From: Hyphomicrobiales bacterium
GTDB lineage: Bacteria > Pseudomonadota > Alphaproteobacteria > Rhizobiales > JAJFHC01
DNA length: 43,632 bases
NCBI GenBank assembly: GCA_021775835.1
Contig: JAJFHC010000182.1
Location: 1-43,632, forward strand
Direction of reading: 5' to 3'
This document shows positions 16,262-24,483 of the stretch, piece by piece (position 1 is the stretch's first letter; every line of letters starts with the position of its first letter). The notes below the pieces were generated by a model. That model saw only the letters and a program-made list of their open reading frames with translations, searched no databases and was not told the DNA's origin. The position numbers and the translations under genes are program-made.

Positions 16262-17218
16262 ATGAAACTATCAAAACTCTTTATGGGTACATGTCTTGCG
16301 TCGGCCATGATGGCCGGCGGCGTTGCCCAGGCTGCCGATGTCGTGATCGGTGTTCCAAACTGGCCATCAGTTCGTGTCACTGCACACGTCCTCAAGGTTG
16401 TGATGGAAGAAAACCTTGGTCTCGAAGTTGAACTGCAGAATGGCACCAACCCGGTTGTCTTTGAAGCCATGGATTCCGGCGCCATGCACGTTCATCCTGA
16501 AGTGTGGATGCCGAACCAGGTCAACCTGAACAAAAAGTTCGTGATGGAAAAGAAATCCGTCAGGATGAACCCCAACGGGGTTGCTGGCGACCAGGCCATG
16601 TGTGTGACCAAAGGTACCGCGGAACGCACAGGCATCAAAAACCTGTCCGACCTGACCAATCCCGACATGGCGAAGAAGTTCGACACGGATGGCGATGGCA
16701 AGGGTGAAATCTGGATCGGCGCTGCCGGTTGGGCTTCTACCAATGTTGAAAAGATCCGTGCCAAGTCCTACGGCTATGCGGAAACGATGAAGCTCAAGGA
16801 AATGGACGAAACTCTCGCCTTGGCTGAAGTCGACAACGCGGTTGCACAGAAGAAGGACATCGTGTTCTTCTGCTACACACCACACCATATGTTTGCGCTT
16901 CACGAGCTGGTCATCCTCAAGGAACCAGCTTACGACGCCGCAAAGTGGACGGTGATCCAGCCTACAGATGATCCGCAGTGGCTTGAAAAATCAGAAGCCG
17001 GTGTCGCCTGGAATACAGCATTCCTGCACATTCACTATGCTGCCGGTCTTGAAAAGGCGCAGCCTGCTGCCGCCAAGATGCTTTCAAACGTCAAGCTCGA
17101 CACCGATACAGTGTCAGCCATGACGTATGCTCTTGTGGTCAAGAAAGCCGACCCTGCAGAGTTTGCCAAGAAGTGGGTGGCTGACAATGCGTCAACCGTC
17201 GACTCCTGGTTGAAGTAA
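16262..17218 (+). CDS. proX: Glycine betaine/proline-type ABC transporter substrate-binding protein
   Basis: A 318-residue binding protein of the OpuAC/ProX family, with a signal peptide cut near residue 24 (VAQA before ADVVIG). Family features are VIGVPNWPSVRVTAHVL, the WM of HPEVWMPNQ, the repeated aromatic residues used to cage a quaternary amine, and DIVFFCYTPHHMF. An excellent ribosome site AAGGAGGG precedes the ATG. An ATPase and permease follow on the same strand after a hairpin. The likely ligand is glycine betaine or a related quaternary ammonium compound, not proven from sequence. Confidence 0.9.
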   Translation: MKLSKLFMGTCLASAMMAGGVAQAADVVIGVPNWPSVRVTAHVLKVVMEENLGLEVELQNGTNPVVFEAMDSGAMHVHPEVWMPNQVNLNKKFVMEKKSVRMNPNGVAGDQAMCVTKGTAERTGIKNLSDLTNPDMAKKFDTDGDGKGEIWIGAAGWASTNVEKIRAKSYGYAETMKLKEMDETLALAEVDNAVAQKKDIVFFCYTPHHMFALHELVILKEPAYDAAKWTVIQPTDDPQWLEKSEAGVAWNTAFLHIHYAAGLEKAQPAAAKMLSNVKLDTDTVSAMTYALVVKKADPAEFAKKWVADNASTVDSWLK

Positions 17219-17236
17219 GCACTAAACGAAATTGGA

Positions 17237-17267
17237 CGGGACGGTGCTCAGCAAAGGCGCCGTCCCG
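17237..17267 (+). terminator. Intercistronic hairpin after proX
   Basis: CGGGACGGTGC (17237-17247) pairs with GCGCCGTCCCG (17257-17267) with one G-T wobble; the loop is 9 nt. There is no T-run after it. This fits a partial terminator or an mRNA-stabilising stem that lets the binding protein be made in excess over the ATPase and permease. Confidence 0.6.
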
Positions 17268-17364
17268 ACTTCCTGGTAAATCCGGGAACAAGATTCAACA
17301 AAGCGGCGCTATGATCGGCCTTGGGAATTCTTGTAGCTGATCGACTTACCGGGGAGGGTGTTTC

Positions 17365-18414
17365 GTGAGCGAAGACGTCATCATACTGGAGAACGTCTGG
17401 AAGATTTTTGGGGATCGCGCCGACGAGGCCATGAAGGCCATTGAAACACGCGGCTTGTCAAAACCTGAAGTTCTGGAAGAATTTGGATGCGTGGTCGGGA
17501 TCGCCGATTGCTCGTTTACCGTGGGACGCGGCGAGATATTCTGCGTCATGGGGCTTTCAGGTTCCGGCAAATCCACAATGGTCCGCCATCTCAATCAGTT
17601 GATTGCGCCGACAGCCGGAAAGATATCCGTGCTGGGCAAGGATATGATCAATCTTCGGGGCGAAGAGTTGAGGGAAATGCGCGCCATGCACATCGGCATG
17701 GTGTTCCAGCATATGGCGCTGTTGCCGCACCGCACCGTGCGCGACAATGTCGGTTTTCCGCTGCAAGTGCGCGGCGAACCCAAGTCGAAACGCTGGGATG
17801 TGTCGCAGCACTGCCTCAACCTCGTCAATCTCGACGGGTACGAAGACCGGTTCCCCAGGGAGCTTTCGGGCGGCATGCAGCAACGCGTCGGTCTGGCCCG
17901 CGCATTGGCGTCCGATCCGGAAGTGTTGTTGATGGACGAACCGTTTTCCGCACTCGACCCGCTGATCAGGCGTCAGCTTCAGGACCAGTTCATGGCGTTG
18001 TCTGCGGAACTGAACAAGACGACAGTCTTCATCACCCATGACCTTGACGAAGCCATCCGGATCGGAAACCGCATTGCCATCATGAAGGATGGCCGGATCG
18101 TTCAGATCGGAACACCGGAAGACATCGTCACCAAACCGGCAGATGACTATGTGAAGGACTTTGTTGAAGGGATTTCCAAGCTGAAGCTGGTTTTTGCCCA
18201 TTCGATAATGGAAGACCTTTCGTCCTACAAACTGGCGGATGGTGAAGACCTTACAAAGTCCCCGCGTGTGCCACATGATACGGATCTCGATCACCTGATT
18301 GATGTCGCGACCACGACCGAACATCCGATCGTCATTCAGGATGACGGTGGAGCCGATGTCGGCGTTATCAACAAATCAACGCTTCTTAAGGGCATCCAGG
18401 GGGGCAAAGCATGA
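17365..18414 (+). CDS. proV: Glycine betaine-type ABC transporter ATP-binding protein
   Basis: A 349-residue ATPase of the OpuAA/ProV group. The Walker A is GLSGSGKST at residues 63-71, the signature LSGGMQQRVGLARAL, the Walker B VLLMDEP, and the switch His is in FITHDLDEA. The family N-terminal region VWKIFGDRADEA precedes the core. The C-terminal 80 residues are CBS-like (HPIVIQDDGGADVGVINKSTLL) but read as only a single or shortened CBS region. The start is GTG 17365 after GGGAGGG. It overlaps the permease gene by 4 bp (ATGA). Confidence 0.92.
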   Translation: MSEDVIILENVWKIFGDRADEAMKAIETRGLSKPEVLEEFGCVVGIADCSFTVGRGEIFCVMGLSGSGKSTMVRHLNQLIAPTAGKISVLGKDMINLRGEELREMRAMHIGMVFQHMALLPHRTVRDNVGFPLQVRGEPKSKRWDVSQHCLNLVNLDGYEDRFPRELSGGMQQRVGLARALASDPEVLLMDEPFSALDPLIRRQLQDQFMALSAELNKTTVFITHDLDEAIRIGNRIAIMKDGRIVQIGTPEDIVTKPADDYVKDFVEGISKLKLVFAHSIMEDLSSYKLADGEDLTKSPRVPHDTDLDHLIDVATTTEHPIVIQDDGGADVGVINKSTLLKGIQGGKA

Positions 18415-19982
18415 CCGACACAGGCTTGGAACTTGGACCAAAATCACTGGAATCATCGACCAGCGAGTTCGCCAAGGAAAATGAAAGCTATTACTCTGCG
18501 GAATTCGCAAAGATTCAGGGCACTACGGGGTTTGCCTGGTCATGGAATACCATGGCGGCAGTTTTTGGACCGTTGTGGGGTGCGTTGCGCGGTGCCTGGG
18601 GGTTCTTCTGGACATTTCTAGTCGTGGAACTATTCGTCTGGGTGCAGATCGGCCGAGGTCTGTGGGGCGAACTGGGAGCGGACAAGCTTGCGAAATACGA
18701 CAAGCTGCTGGCTAATATCGCCAAACGCGAGCAACAGGCGAAAGACCTGATCGCTGCCGGCGATCCGGTGGAAGCTGAAGCCAAGCTCAACATTGCGGGC
18801 AACCTGAAGCGTGTTGCAGAAACGGTGTTGAAGGAAGCTGACGCGGCGGCGTCTGAAGCCACCGGCATTCTGATAACGGGTCTCGTTCTTCTTGCTGTCG
18901 TGAAAGTGATCGAGGGTTTCTACGCCAATGTCGCTTATGAAAAGCAGTATCTGAAGTGGCGGGCAATTCCTAACGTGCAGTCCGGTCAGAGCCGTGCCAG
19001 TGCGGCATTCGGCGTCGTATTGATGATCGCCATTTGGCCTCTCACATTGTTCAGGTTTACCGTCACCAATCCCGATGCAAAAGTCGGGAAGCTCATGGAA
19101 TCCGTTTTCGGTGGCAGTTTCACGATCACCGAATTTCCGGTCAAAAAGGAATATTTCGCACCGCTGGCCACTTGGCTCGATGGCGGGTTCGACTGGCTTG
19201 CCAACAACTTTGGCGATGTGTTCGACGGTATCACAAAGGGAATCAAGACTGTATTGGACGGTCTGGAAATCCTTTTGATCGACACGCCGTGGCCGGTTGT
19301 CATGGTTGTTATCGCTGTCATGGCCTACAGGCTTGCAGGAATACGGGTCGCAATATTTTCGGTTGCCTCTCTTCTCTATCTTGCATTTATGGGGTTGTGG
19401 GAAATCTCAATGATCACGGTCGCTTTGATTGGCGCCGGTGCCTTCTTGTGTGTGCTCTTTGGTATTCCCCTTGGTATCTGGTTTGGCAAGAGCAAGCGTG
19501 CCTATGCAATGGCGGAACCGGTGCTCGATTTCATGCAGACCATGCCGGCCTTCGTGTATCTTATTCCGATCATTGCCTTCTTCGGCACAGGTAAGCCTCC
19601 AGGTGTTCTGGCTACGATCATTTTTGCGATGCCTCCGGTGATCCGGTTGACGGCTTTGGGCATGCGTGGCGTTCCCGAAGCCACCAAAGAGGCGGCCGTC
19701 GCGTTTGGCTGTTCGAAATGGCAGCTTCTGCGCAATGTGGAAATTCCGTTGGCCATGCCGTCGATCATGACCGGCATCAACCAGACCATCCTCATGAGTC
19801 TGTCGATGGTGGTGATTGCCTCGCTGATTGGTGCTGAAGGCCTTGGGGCGTTGATCCTCGAAGCCCTTCAGTATGCTGCCAAGGGCCAGGGTCTGCTGGG
19901 CGGTCTGGCGATTCTGTTCTGTGCCATGGTCATCGATCGTGTGGCCCAGGGCATGTACCGCCGGAAACTGGAAGGCAAGTAA
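18411..19982 (+). CDS. proW: Glycine betaine-type ABC permease with long N-terminal extension
   Basis: A 523-residue permease, well above the usual 280-350. The C-terminal 260 residues are a normal ProW core: FMQTMPAFVYLIPIIAFFGTGKPPG, MRGVPEATKEAAVAFGCS (the ATPase-coupling EAA loop) and LIGAEGLGALILEALQ. Ahead of it lie about 230 extra residues. They hold a hydrophobic segment FAWSWNTMAAVFGPLWGALRGAWGFFW near residues 41-67 that resembles DUF2628 membrane proteins, an Ala/Glu/Lys-rich likely coiled coil near 95-150, and further transmembrane segments near 150-225. The extension may be sensory or regulatory, for example for osmotic gating; this is inference. Confidence 0.9.
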   Translation: MTDTGLELGPKSLESSTSEFAKENESYYSAEFAKIQGTTGFAWSWNTMAAVFGPLWGALRGAWGFFWTFLVVELFVWVQIGRGLWGELGADKLAKYDKLLANIAKREQQAKDLIAAGDPVEAEAKLNIAGNLKRVAETVLKEADAAASEATGILITGLVLLAVVKVIEGFYANVAYEKQYLKWRAIPNVQSGQSRASAAFGVVLMIAIWPLTLFRFTVTNPDAKVGKLMESVFGGSFTITEFPVKKEYFAPLATWLDGGFDWLANNFGDVFDGITKGIKTVLDGLEILLIDTPWPVVMVVIAVMAYRLAGIRVAIFSVASLLYLAFMGLWEISMITVALIGAGAFLCVLFGIPLGIWFGKSKRAYAMAEPVLDFMQTMPAFVYLIPIIAFFGTGKPPGVLATIIFAMPPVIRLTALGMRGVPEATKEAAVAFGCSKWQLLRNVEIPLAMPSIMTGINQTILMSLSMVVIASLIGAEGLGALILEALQYAAKGQGLLGGLAILFCAMVIDRVAQGMYRRKLEGK

Positions 19983-20004
19983 ACAGCGTCAAACGACAAC
20001 GCCT

Positions 20005-20039
20005 AGTCGCCCGATTCGTTTGTACCGTTTCGGGCGGCT
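20005..20039 (+). terminator. Possible terminator after proW
   Basis: AGTCGCCCGA pairs with TCGGGCGGCT over 10 bp with one wobble and a 15-nt loop, 23 bp after the proW stop. The following T-run is weak (TCGTGTTTGTT). Confidence 0.55.
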
Positions 20040-20128
20040 TCGTGTTTGTTGGCTGATTACAGACAAGATTTTTATGGTTTTATTGGCGCCAGAATGAGTG
20101 TGTTTGTGGCCCTATGACAAAATGACAC

Positions 20129-20158
20129 TTGCGAACGGTCATGGGCTGGCACTATATG
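20129..20158 (+). promoter_or_regulatory. Candidate typA promoter
   Basis: TTGCGA (20129-20134) and TATATG (20153-20158) are spaced by 18 bp. The predicted transcript would begin near 20165, just before the strong leader hairpin at 20170-20196. Confidence 0.35.
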
Positions 20159-20169
20159 GCGGTTAGTAC

Positions 20170-20196
20170 AGGCGCTTTCTCCGGGAGAGAGCGCCT
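20170..20196 (+). terminator. Terminator-like hairpin in the typA leader
   Basis: Twelve base pairs (AGGCGCTTTCTC with GAGAGAGCGCCT, one G-T wobble) close a 3-nt loop and are followed by TTCTCTGTTTT. It ends 26 bp before the typA start. It could end read-through from the betaine operon or act as an attenuator of typA. Confidence 0.6.
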
Positions 20197-20222
20197 TTCT
20201 CTGTTTTCCGAAATGGTGTTTT

Positions 20223-22076
20223 ATGGATTTGCGAAATATCGCCATCATCGCGCACGTCGATCACGGCAAGACAACCCTCGTCGATGAATTGCTCAAACAA
20301 AGCGGCGCTTTCCGCGACAACCAGCAGGTTGCCGAACGGGTCATGGACTCCAATGACCTGGAACGCGAGCGCGGCATTACGATCCTTGCCAAGTGCACGA
20401 GTGTTGCCTGGGAGAACGACGGCGATCCGGTCCGTATCAATATCATCGATACGCCCGGCCATGCTGATTTTGGCGGTGAGGTCGAACGGATACTGTCGAT
20501 GGTCGACGGTGTTCTTCTTCTTGTTGACGCTGCTGAAGGGCCGATGCCGCAGACGAAATTCGTGACCTCCAAGGCGCTGAAGCTGGGCCTCAAACCGATT
20601 GTCGTCATAAACAAGGCGGACCGGCCCGATGCGCGGGCCGAAGAAGTTCACGGGGAGGTCTTTGACCTTTTCGCAGCACTGGATGCCACTGAAGAGCAGC
20701 TTGATTTCCCGGTCCTGTTTGCCTCTGCGAAACAGGGATGGGCCCGCCTTGATGTGGAAGACAAGGGCGAACCCAAGGACATGTCAGCGCTATTTCGCAC
20801 CGTTGTCAGCAATGTTGAAGCCCCTCTGGTCGCCACGACCGAGAACAGGGCCCTGCCGTTTACCATGCTGGTCACCACGCTTGAGGCGGACCCTTATCTT
20901 GGACGCCTTCTCACCGGCCGTATCGAAAGTGGTCGGCTGAAATCAAATTCAACGATCAAGGCGCTGTCTCGGACCGGCGACACGATTGAGCGGGGCCGGG
21001 TGACCAAAGTACTCTCGTTTCGCGGCCTTACCCGTCAGCCGATTGAAGAGGCCGAGGCCGGCGACATCGTCACCATTGCCGGGCTGCCGACGGCCACTGT
21101 TGCCGACACATTGTGCGATCTGGCTGTAACCGAGCCGATTGCGTCGACACCGATCGATCCGCCGACACTGGCAGTTACGTTCATGATCAACGATTCACCG
21201 CTTGTGGGCCGCGAGGGCGCCAAGGTACAGAGCCGCGTTATACGCGAACGCCTATTGCGCGAAGCAGAAGGCAATGTGGCGCTTAAGGTCAGTGACACAG
21301 AGTCCAAGGATGCTTTTGAAGTCGCCGGCCGGGGTGAACTTCAGCTTGGCGTTCTGATCGAAACAATGCGGCGCGAAGGTTTTGAATTGTCCATCAGCCG
21401 TCCCCGCGTTCTCTTCCGTCATGATGAGACGACCGGCCAGCGCATGGAACCGATCGAAGAGGTGTCGGTCGACGTTGATGATGAATATAGCGGTGTCGTG
21501 ATCGAGAAGGTGGCGCTCCGCAAAGGCGAAATGACCGAAATGCGGCCTTCCAGCGGTGGCAAGACGAGGCTCGTATTCGATTGCCCGTCCAGAGGTCTGA
21601 TCGGCTACCACGGTGAGTTTCTGACCGACACACGGGGTACCGGCATCATGCACCGGGTCTTCAAGAGCTACGGTCCCTATCGTGGCACCATTACGGGTCG
21701 TCGTGTTGGCGTTCTGGTGTCCAACGGCGACGGCGATTCCGTGCCCTTCGCCCTGTGGAACCTGGAAGAACGCGGACAGTTGTTCATTGGCGCCGGCGAG
21801 AAGGTCTATGAAGGCATGATCATTGGGGAAAATGCCAAGAACGACGATCTTATCGTGAACCCGCTGAAGGCCAAGCAACTCACAAACATTCGTGCGGCCG
21901 GCAAGGACGACGCGGTTCGTCTGACCACGCCGAAACGTTTGTCACTGGAGCAGGCTGTGGCTTATATCAATGACGACGAACTGGTTGAAGTCACGCCAAA
22001 AAGCATTCGTTTGCGAAAGCGATATCTCAACGTTCACGAGCGCAAACGTCATGCCCGCGAAATGGAAGTGATGTAG
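20223..22076 (+). CDS. typA: Ribosome-associated GTPase TypA/BipA
   Basis: A 617-residue translational GTPase close to the family length. G1 is AHVDHGKTT near residue 10, switch RGITILAK, G3 [15 protein letters not shown]4 NKADRP and G5 FASAKQGWA. The C-terminal TypA-specific region is clear: [53 protein letters not shown], and [27 protein letters not shown]. It binds the ribosome and helps assembly and growth under stress and cold. A weak ribosome site precedes ATG 20223. A terminator-like hairpin in its leader is unusual. Confidence 0.98.
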   Translation: MDLRNIAIIAHVDHGKTTLVDELLKQSGAFRDNQQVAERVMDSNDLERERGITILAKCTSVAWENDGDPVRINIIDTPGHADFGGEVERILSMVDGVLLLVDAAEGPMPQTKFVTSKALKLGLKPIVVINKADRPDARAEEVHGEVFDLFAALDATEEQLDFPVLFASAKQGWARLDVEDKGEPKDMSALFRTVVSNVEAPLVATTENRALPFTMLVTTLEADPYLGRLLTGRIESGRLKSNSTIKALSRTGDTIERGRVTKVLSFRGLTRQPIEEAEAGDIVTIAGLPTATVADTLCDLAVTEPIASTPIDPPTLAVTFMINDSPLVGREGAKVQSRVIRERLLREAEGNVALKVSDTESKDAFEVAGRGELQLGVLIETMRREGFELSISRPRVLFRHDETTGQRMEPIEEVSVDVDDEYSGVVIEKVALRKGEMTEMRPSSGGKTRLVFDCPSRGLIGYHGEFLTDTRGTGIMHRVFKSYGPYRGTITGRRVGVLVSNGDGDSVPFALWNLEERGQLFIGAGEKVYEGMIIGENAKNDDLIVNPLKAKQLTNIRAAGKDDAVRLTTPKRLSLEQAVAYINDDELVEVTPKSIRLRKRYLNVHERKRHAREMEVM

Positions 22077-22085
22077 CGCCACCGG

Positions 22086-23003
22086 TTAAACGAAGGGGTG
22101 CGCATTCGGTTCCTTGGAACGGACGGCATATCTCCTGAAGATCTCGGAATAACCGTCGAACAGATAACCCTGGTTTTCCGCAAGCAGCGTCTCTCTTTCG
22201 CGCCTGACTAAGGCGGGCAGACGATACCACGCCTCTCGTGGATACTTGTGGTGGGCGAAATGCAGGTTGTTGTTGAGATAGAGCAGCGCCCATACCGGTG
22301 ATGCGTCGACGATCACCGTGCGGTTGCCAACCTGTTCGCTGGCCTGATGTTCGGCAAAACTGCGCAGCAGGATCAGGGACGTGGCGGGGTAGGCGAAAAA
22401 CACCACATAGTTCCAGACGGATATGTCACAGATCCAGACAATCCAGATAAAGAGCGGCACCATGCCCGCCAGATGCAACAGCCAGGGGCGCATCAGGAGG
22501 TTCGGCTCGGTCCTAAGCAAGCGCAGTTCCGACAACGCATAGGTGACACTTGTGAGGGCAGGTCCCAAAGTAAGCCGCCCCAATACTGTGTTGTTGAAGG
22601 CGAGAAATTTTTTGAGCAGTTCCGGTGTTGCAGTCCAGTCCGTTTGCGACCGGTAATAGGATTCCGGGTCTTCGTAAGGGTCGGTGAGTTGTTCATCGTG
22701 GTGATGGCGTAGATGCAGCGCTCTGTATCGTCGGTACGGGTAAACCAGTGCAAACGGGATCGAGATCAGAACCTCGTTGAACCAGGCGTTCCGGGTCGGA
22801 TGGCCGTGAAGCACTTCATGCTGAAGCGATGAGTGTAGAGCCGTCAGATAAGCCGCCACGGGCAGCACGATGAACCAAGGCAGGACGTTGAAATAGAAGC
22901 TCACTAGTCCCAGGCCAACGTGAACACCAAGAGCCAACCACAGAGTTGGCCATTCAATCTTTGTTTCAGGTTGCTGCAGTCCAGCCCCTCGCGGTGTTCT
23001 CAC
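22086..23003 (-). CDS. Fatty acid desaturase family membrane protein
   Basis: A 305-residue membrane di-iron protein. The three histidine boxes are HEVLHGH (near residues 62-68), HLRHHHD (near 96) and HFAHHKYP (near 248). Hydrophobic segments lie between them. GTG 23003 is the start, with GGGG about nine bases upstream. It is convergent with typA and divergent from the XRE regulator across 149 bp. The fold covers acyl-lipid desaturases and carotenoid or alkane hydroxylases; the short loops and last box fit a fatty acid desaturase best. Confidence 0.88.
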   Translation of the reverse strand: MRTPRGAGLQQPETKIEWPTLWLALGVHVGLGLVSFYFNVLPWFIVLPVAAYLTALHSSLQHEVLHGHPTRNAWFNEVLISIPFALVYPYRRYRALHLRHHHDEQLTDPYEDPESYYRSQTDWTATPELLKKFLAFNNTVLGRLTLGPALTSVTYALSELRLLRTEPNLLMRPWLLHLAGMVPLFIWIVWICDISVWNYVVFFAYPATSLILLRSFAEHQASEQVGNRTVIVDASPVWALLYLNNNLHFAHHKYPREAWYRLPALVRRERETLLAENQGYLFDGYSEIFRRYAVRSKEPNAHPFV

Positions 23004-23054
23004 GATTGTACCCCATACCTGTCATACCCCTGACATTTTATAGCAGCCGGGTCA

Positions 23055-23133
23055 CTGTGATCACAGGACGGTATGCACACATACTGTTTACACTAGTGAC
23101 CAATTTGTTCTATTGAATACTTTAGTGAACACT
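23055..23133. promoter_or_regulatory. Operator-like repeats between desaturase and XRE regulator
   Basis: CTGTGATCACAG (23055-23066) is a perfect 12-bp palindrome. CACTAGTG (23091-23098) and AGTG-AA-CACT (23124-23133) are smaller palindromes; their TAGTGA cores repeat about 30 bp apart. The XRE protein is the natural candidate to bind this region and regulate both divergent genes. Confidence 0.4.
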
Positions 23134-23152
23134 TGGCATTTGGAGTTGGACC

Positions 23153-23995
23153 GTGGACAAACGTGACGCTGTCATAATATTCAGAGATCGCCTCAACGAA
23201 GTGATCCGCCGTTCCGGCCTCAACCGTTCTCAGTTTGCCCGAAGGGTTGGGCTTGAACGATCCACACTGACCCAACTGTTGTCTGACAAGGCTGTGCGAC
23301 TTCCCCGTTCCGATAGCCTGCTGGCCATTGCCACTGACCAGCAGGTCAGTCTGGACTGGCTCCTTGGGCTCAGCCAGAATGACGAGGTAGCGACACAGTT
23401 CCTGCCCAACCTTGAGGTTGCGGAAGGCGCGTGGGGACCGGCTGACGAGCGGTTGTCCGGTTGGCATCGCGAGGCGGTCGGCTACAAGATCCGTTATGTG
23501 CCCTCCACATTGCCGGATCTGCTCAAGACGGACGATGTCATCCGGTTCGAACATGGGATGGTGTCCAGTACGGCATCCGATGCCCGAATGGCGGAAGCCG
23601 CCGACCGCCTGGCCTACAGTCGAAAACCGGAAACAGACATGGAGGTCTGCAGTTCTGTTCAGTCACTTGTGTCTTTTGCGCACGGGGAGGGGATCTGGGC
23701 GCAACTCGACCGGGCATTGCGCCTTGAGCAGCTTGAACGCATGTCGGGTCTGATGGACGAACTCTATCCAACGTTTCGCTGGTTCCTGTTCGATGCGCTC
23801 GAGGCATATGCAGCCCCCTACACCGTGTTCGGCCCTCAGCGAGCGGTGACCTACATGGGCAACATGTACTTCGTGTTCAACTCGACTGAACATATTAGGA
23901 TACTCAGCCGCCATTTTGACGGATTGATCCGCGCCGCCGTCGTTCAGCCGCCCGATTGCGCGGATTACATCCGAAAACTGATGCCGGGCGTGTAA
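23153..23995 (+). CDS. XRE-family transcriptional regulator
   Basis: A 280-residue protein with an N-terminal Cro/CI-type helix-turn-helix at about residues 8-70 (LNRSQFARRVGLERSTLTQLLSDKAVRLPRSDSLLAIATDQQVSLDWLLGL). The 200-residue C-terminal part has no domain I recognise and may sense a ligand, possibly a lipid, given the divergent desaturase. The start is GTG 23153 with GGAG about eight bases upstream. The gene is convergent with the MaoC gene, 21 bp away. Confidence 0.85.
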   Translation: MDKRDAVIIFRDRLNEVIRRSGLNRSQFARRVGLERSTLTQLLSDKAVRLPRSDSLLAIATDQQVSLDWLLGLSQNDEVATQFLPNLEVAEGAWGPADERLSGWHREAVGYKIRYVPSTLPDLLKTDDVIRFEHGMVSSTASDARMAEAADRLAYSRKPETDMEVCSSVQSLVSFAHGEGIWAQLDRALRLEQLERMSGLMDELYPTFRWFLFDALEAYAAPYTVFGPQRAVTYMGNMYFVFNSTEHIRILSRHFDGLIRAAVVQPPDCADYIRKLMPGV

Positions 23996-24016
23996 GGCTC
24001 CCTCGATGCGACGATA

Positions 24017-24454
24017 TCAACGCTCCAGGACCACGACGGCCCCCCCTTGACTGACCACCTCGTCGTCCTGGTTGTGGAAGGTCAAGCCCAGGCTCAGATC
24101 ACCCCTATCGGTTTTCGAAGGGTGAGGTGACACTCCTGTAACCTCGGCCGTTAGTTGGACTGTGTCACCGACACCTACGGGTCTGTGAAATTTCCACTCG
24201 ATTGATTTCAGCGCGATGGTCGTGCCGTCGATCACGTCCATTCCCGACAAAAGGCCAAATGCCAGGCCAACGAACATGGGTCCATGAACGATCCGACGCC
24301 CATATGGACCGCTGGATGCTGTGACTTCATCCATGTGAACCGGGTTGTTGTCGCCCGTGATGCCGGCAAAATTGACGATGTCGGATTCGGTGAGTGTGCG
24401 ACGATGGGTGACGATGAGCTCTCCTTGATTGAAAGAACTCAGTTTTCTACCCAT
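24017..24454 (-). CDS. MaoC-like (R)-specific enoyl-CoA hydratase
   Basis: A 145-residue hot-dog-fold protein. The catalytic region FAGITGDNNPVHMD followed by GRRIVHGPMFVGL is the hydratase 2 motif, with Asp and His as catalytic residues. The family hydrates trans-2-enoyl-CoA or dehydrates beta-hydroxyacyl-CoA. It lies 29 bp downstream of the FecR-domain gene on the same strand but has no clear functional tie to it; a good ribosome site is not seen. Confidence 0.88.
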   Translation of the reverse strand: MGRKLSSFNQGELIVTHRRTLTESDIVNFAGITGDNNPVHMDEVTASSGPYGRRIVHGPMFVGLAFGLLSGMDVIDGTTIALKSIEWKFHRPVGVGDTVQLTAEVTGVSPHPSKTDRGDLSLGLTFHNQDDEVVSQGGAVVVLER

Positions 24455-24483
24455 GGATCAGGACGCGGTCTGTATTGATGGCG

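Noticed and set aside
24017..24454. Assigning the MaoC hydratase to the Slam/FecR secretion operon
   Set aside because: It is only 29 bp downstream, but its function is unrelated, so adjacency alone is not used as evidence of a shared role.
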